The position numbers and the translations under genes were made by a program. DNA of 19,242 bases from Podochytrium sp. JEL0797 (lineage: Eukaryota > Chytridiomycota > Chytridiomycetes > Chytridiales > Chytriomycetaceae): the NCBI GenBank assembly GCA_027596195.1, contig JADGJG010000454.1, positions 1 through 19,242 of the forward strand. Reading direction: 5' to 3'. A model generated the notes under the pieces. That model was not told the DNA's origin, did no database searches, and worked only from the letters and a program-made list of their open reading frames with translations. Positions 16,396 through 19,242 of this stretch are shown here, one piece after another; positions within the stretch are counted from its first letter, which is position 1, and each line of letters begins with the position of its first letter.

Positions 16396-19242
16396 ATGGC
16401 TTCGTCTCGGAACACTGGGTTGCCCTTGGCGTCAAGACGCGCGGCAGCGACAGCACCGGTGGCGCCACATCAAACAGCGAATGCAGCGTCTGTGGCTGGG
16501 ACACGGCGGGTCGCAAGCACGGCGAATGCGCGGCGCGGCGCCTCGTCGTCGTCGTCGTTGTCTTCAACAACTGCAGCAGCAGCAACGCGCAGCCACGCCG
16601 CGTCGACGCGAAGCACGTCCACCCTCGCATTCAACAGAAAACACACTGCCGCTCCAGCCATCGCCTCGCAGCACCAACAACAGCAACAACAACAACAACT
16701 ACAGCACCAGCAACTACAACACCAACTACAACAACGCCACAACCAGCATACTCGCATCGCTGCCTGGGCCGCGGACGCTTTCGCACTGGGCCTCGTCGAA
16801 GCTGCCCTGCACTGGGCCCAGCTGGCAATCGACCTCAGAGACAAAAAACAAACACCACAACCCGCACTGCTTCTGCTGGTCCTCAAGGCCCTCGAAATCC
16901 ACTGCGACTTTGACCGCATCATACACCAAATCACCGACACTCATCCCGAAGCCATCCATGACCATCAGTGCAGATTCATCCTGATCCAAGCCTTGGTGAG
17001 TGTCGCACGCCAGAGCCAATGGCAAGAACCTATCGAGTGCTCGAATCTCGATTCCGCAATTACGTCTTTGCCATTCGCGACTCGCCCCCCACTCGCTCAA
17101 TTGAGTCTCGAACAAACCCCCGAAATCTTTGCCGACCCTCGCTGATTCAATCCCACTGATTCCCAGAAAAACTCGGATCGAAACGAAGAGGCCATGAAAT
17201 ACATCAACCTCGACTACGAACAATTTTCGGCGCCCGTGCCTGTTGAAAAATCGAATGCGTCTGCTGGTCAGCGCGAATCTCAGAGTGAGTTGCTATTTTT
17301 GTTGTGGTTCCTTGATGTCGTGTGTTTGTGTCCTGTCTTTCTGACGACTACACCCCTTCTGCTTGTTTTTCGCGACAGAAAACCAAACGTCCCCTTCCAA
17401 GATTGACGTGAGTATTTTTTTGGTGTATCCCTCCTCATGATTCTGATGCTTGACGAAACCCAAAAGGGCAAAGCACGCGCGTTGTACCTCCGAGGCGCTG
17501 TCCACAATACCATGTCCGAAAAAGGACTCGCGAAGCAGGCTTTCAAAGACGCGTTGATGGCCGATGTTCGATGTTTTGAGGTGAAAAAGCCGACGCGAAT
17601 CTTGTGGAGAGAATCAATGGGGACTCATTCCTTTTTGTGTGCTTTTTTTGTGTACAGGCGTTTTCGGCTCTGATTTCGCGGAGTATGTTGACTGTGCAAG
17701 AGGGTTTGTGTGTTTTCCCGCTTTCATGTTTTCTGTCTCCTCTGTCGCCTGATTTTCCACACACATCATTTTCGTAGAACTCGAACTGCTCGAATCCCTC
17801 CCCTTCACAGACCACTGCGGTCTCGAAGACGGCGCACTCGTCCGTTTACTGTATTCCACCCAACTCAAAAAGTATGGCCGAACAGCACAAGTCGAAACGG
17901 ACCTCCAAGTCCTCGAAACGACGTACCAACTCTCTTCGAACGCGGGCGTGCTCCAGTCTCGGGCGGAGTTGTATGCGATGCAGGGGAAGTATGAATTGGC
18001 TTTGGAAAAGACGGATGCGTGAGTACTTGTTTGTGATCGTTTTGTGTTCTGCGTTTCCTCACCCCACCACCCTTCACCTTTCAAACAACAGAATCCTCAA
18101 ACTCGACCCCCACAACCAACCAACCCTCCTCACCCACCTCCACCTCCTCTACTCCCTCTCCCAAAAAAACACCCTCTTCCTCCTCGCGCACCGCCTCATT
18201 GCCACGTCCCCATCCACCTCCGTGGCGTGGTACGCTGTGGGCTGTTATTACCTCTTGATTGGGAAACTCGTGGAAGCCAAGCAGGCGTTTGGGAAAAGTT
18301 GTAAAGTGGATGCGGAGTTTGGGGAGGGGTGGGTGGCGTTGGGACATGCGTTGAGTTTGGAGGGGAGTTGGGAGCAGGCTGTGCATGCTTATGGGGTTGG
18401 GGCAAAGTGTTTTGAAGGGTGAGAGTTTTTTGTTGTGTGTGTGTGGTTTTTGTTTTTTGGTCACTCATGGTTGTGCGTTTGTTTTTGTTCCAATCAGGGT
18501 TCATTTACCGACGCTGTTTATTGGAATGCAGTATACCCAATTTGGGCAGTCCGCCGTTGGAGAGGAGTTTGTGAAAACAGCGCATGGCATGTGTGGAGGA
18601 GCCGATTGGTTGGTGGAGAATGAGTTGGGGGTCGCTGCGTATTCGAAAAAAGAGTTGAGTTTTTTTGATTTTTTTTGACGCGGTTTCTTCGATTGATTTG
18701 GGTTTGGTTTTTTTTTTAGTTACAAAGCGGCGATTCAGCATTTCGTGAAGGCCATCGTACTTGCGGGTCCTGATGCGAGTCATCGCGACCCTTTTGACTC
18801 TGTATGGTGCAATTTGGGCAATTCGTACCGATCCTTGAGGTGAAACGATTTTTTTCTCTTGTCCGCATGCGCGCGCGTGCGGGTTTTTTGGTGTTCGCTA
18901 AACATGCGTTGGGTGCGTGTGTGTGTGTGTGTGTCGTTATTTCAGGTTCTTCAAACGCGCCAAAATCAGTTTCGAAAACGCCTTGATTATTCAACCCCAG
19001 TACGCCACTGCGCTTGCGTGTTTGGGGATTGTGGAGGACCGCGTGGGGAATTATGGGGCTGCAATTTTGCATTATCATAAGGTTTCGTGTGTTTTTTTGT
19101 TCCGTCTTGTAGTGGGGCCAGAAACGCCTAACCCCCCCCCCCCCCCCCCCAAAAAAAAGGGCCGCGGGGTTTGACCAGCCAACCAGGTGTTTATAGGCCG
19201 CCCAAACCCAAAACAAAAACCGCACAACACCCCGGGGGGGGC
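16396..19242 (+). CDS. CDC16: Anaphase-promoting complex subunit CDC16/APC6 (3' end outside window)
   Basis: A TPR scaffold subunit of the APC/C ubiquitin ligase. Ten exons: 16396-16995, 17167-17284, 17379-17407 (29 nt), 17467-17580, 17658-17703, 17778-18018, 18092-18418, 18498-18653, 18720-18839 and 18946-19081; introns of 171, 94, 59, 77, 74, 73, 79, 66 and 106 nt keep one frame for 629 codons. The match is strongest in ARALYLRGAVHN, ISRSMLTVQEELELLESLPF, WYAVGCYYLLIGK, GWVALGHAL, HLPTLFIGMQY and WCNLGNSYR, all at the places expected in CDC16. Residues 1 to about 118 are a low-complexity Ala/Ser/Thr and poly-Gln extension; TPR-like helices start at AAWAADAFALGLVEAALHWA. The start at 16396 is preferred for its AAAATGG context; an in-frame ATG at 16369 adds nine residues. 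The final TPRs and C-terminus are missing, and the last donor (GTTTCG, 19082) leads into poor sequence. Confidence 0.92.
16669..16734 (+). repeat. CAA/CAG repeat encoding a Gln-rich tract in CDC16
   Basis: Mixed CAA and CAG codons, interrupted by CTA and CAC, encode a run of eight Gln followed by Gln/Leu/His mixtures. The mixed codons make simple slippage less likely than for a pure CAG run. The tract lies just before the first TPR-like helix. Confidence 0.85.
18917..18934 (+). repeat. (GT)9 microsatellite in CDC16 intron 9
   Basis: Nine uninterrupted GT dinucleotides lie just before the acceptor of exon 10 (CAG at 18943-18945). Confidence 0.9.
19126..19242. other. Low-quality contig-end sequence
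   Basis: A run of 19 C (19132-19150) passes straight into 8 A (19151-19158), followed by short GC homopolymers and a closing G8-C. No reading frame from CDC16 can be followed here, although the next TPR exon should be close. This is best read as an assembly or read-end artefact. Confidence 0.6.

Overview
The window is nuclear DNA of a eukaryote, most likely a fungus. All the recognisable multi-exon genes use short spliceosomal introns, mostly 60-110 nt with GTRNGT-type donors. The ubiquitin units carry Ser19 and Asp24, as in fungi, with Ala28. An RRG7-type protein, a fungal family, is present. Fused GT2/GT4 sugar transferases and moderately intron-rich genes would suit an early-diverging (chytrid-like) fungus, but the sequence alone does not fix the lineage.

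Layout. Positions 1-658 (+) hold the 3' end of a polyubiquitin gene, convergent with a spliceosomal SmD3 gene (783-1658, -). Four more minus-strand genes follow in the same direction: a four-pass membrane protein of unknown function (stop at 1842, start unresolved), a large membrane-anchored multidomain glycosyltransferase (3117-7421), the E1 subunit of mitochondrial 2-oxoglutarate dehydrogenase (7738-11596, seven exons) and an ankyrin-repeat protein (11747-12679). After an 865-bp intergenic stretch come two plus-strand genes, an RRG7-like PD-(D/E)XK protein (13545-14195) and mitochondrial ribosomal protein uS10m (14279-15354). A small single-pass membrane protein (15656-16207, -) then diverges from an APC/C subunit CDC16/APC6 gene (16396 onward, +) that runs off the right end. 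The last ~115 bp look like poor contig-end sequence.

The genes are mostly unlinked housekeeping functions (protein degradation, splicing, TCA cycle, mitochondrial translation, cell cycle) and form no operon or obvious cluster. KGD1, RRG7 and uS10m are three mitochondrial genes within 8 kb, probably by chance.

Most interesting points: (1) the 3' part of the small membrane-protein gene exists in three copies, one of them inverted and carrying a nonsense codon, so that RRG7 and uS10m are bracketed by inverted copies; (2) a single ~1390-residue protein joins a signal anchor, a possible degenerate GT-A domain, a GT2 domain and a GT4 domain; (3) several genes show abrupt C-rich to G-rich switches in transcript orientation; (4) several introns use GTTGAG donors; (5) two AATAAA signals overlap stop codons and a third lies one base after one.
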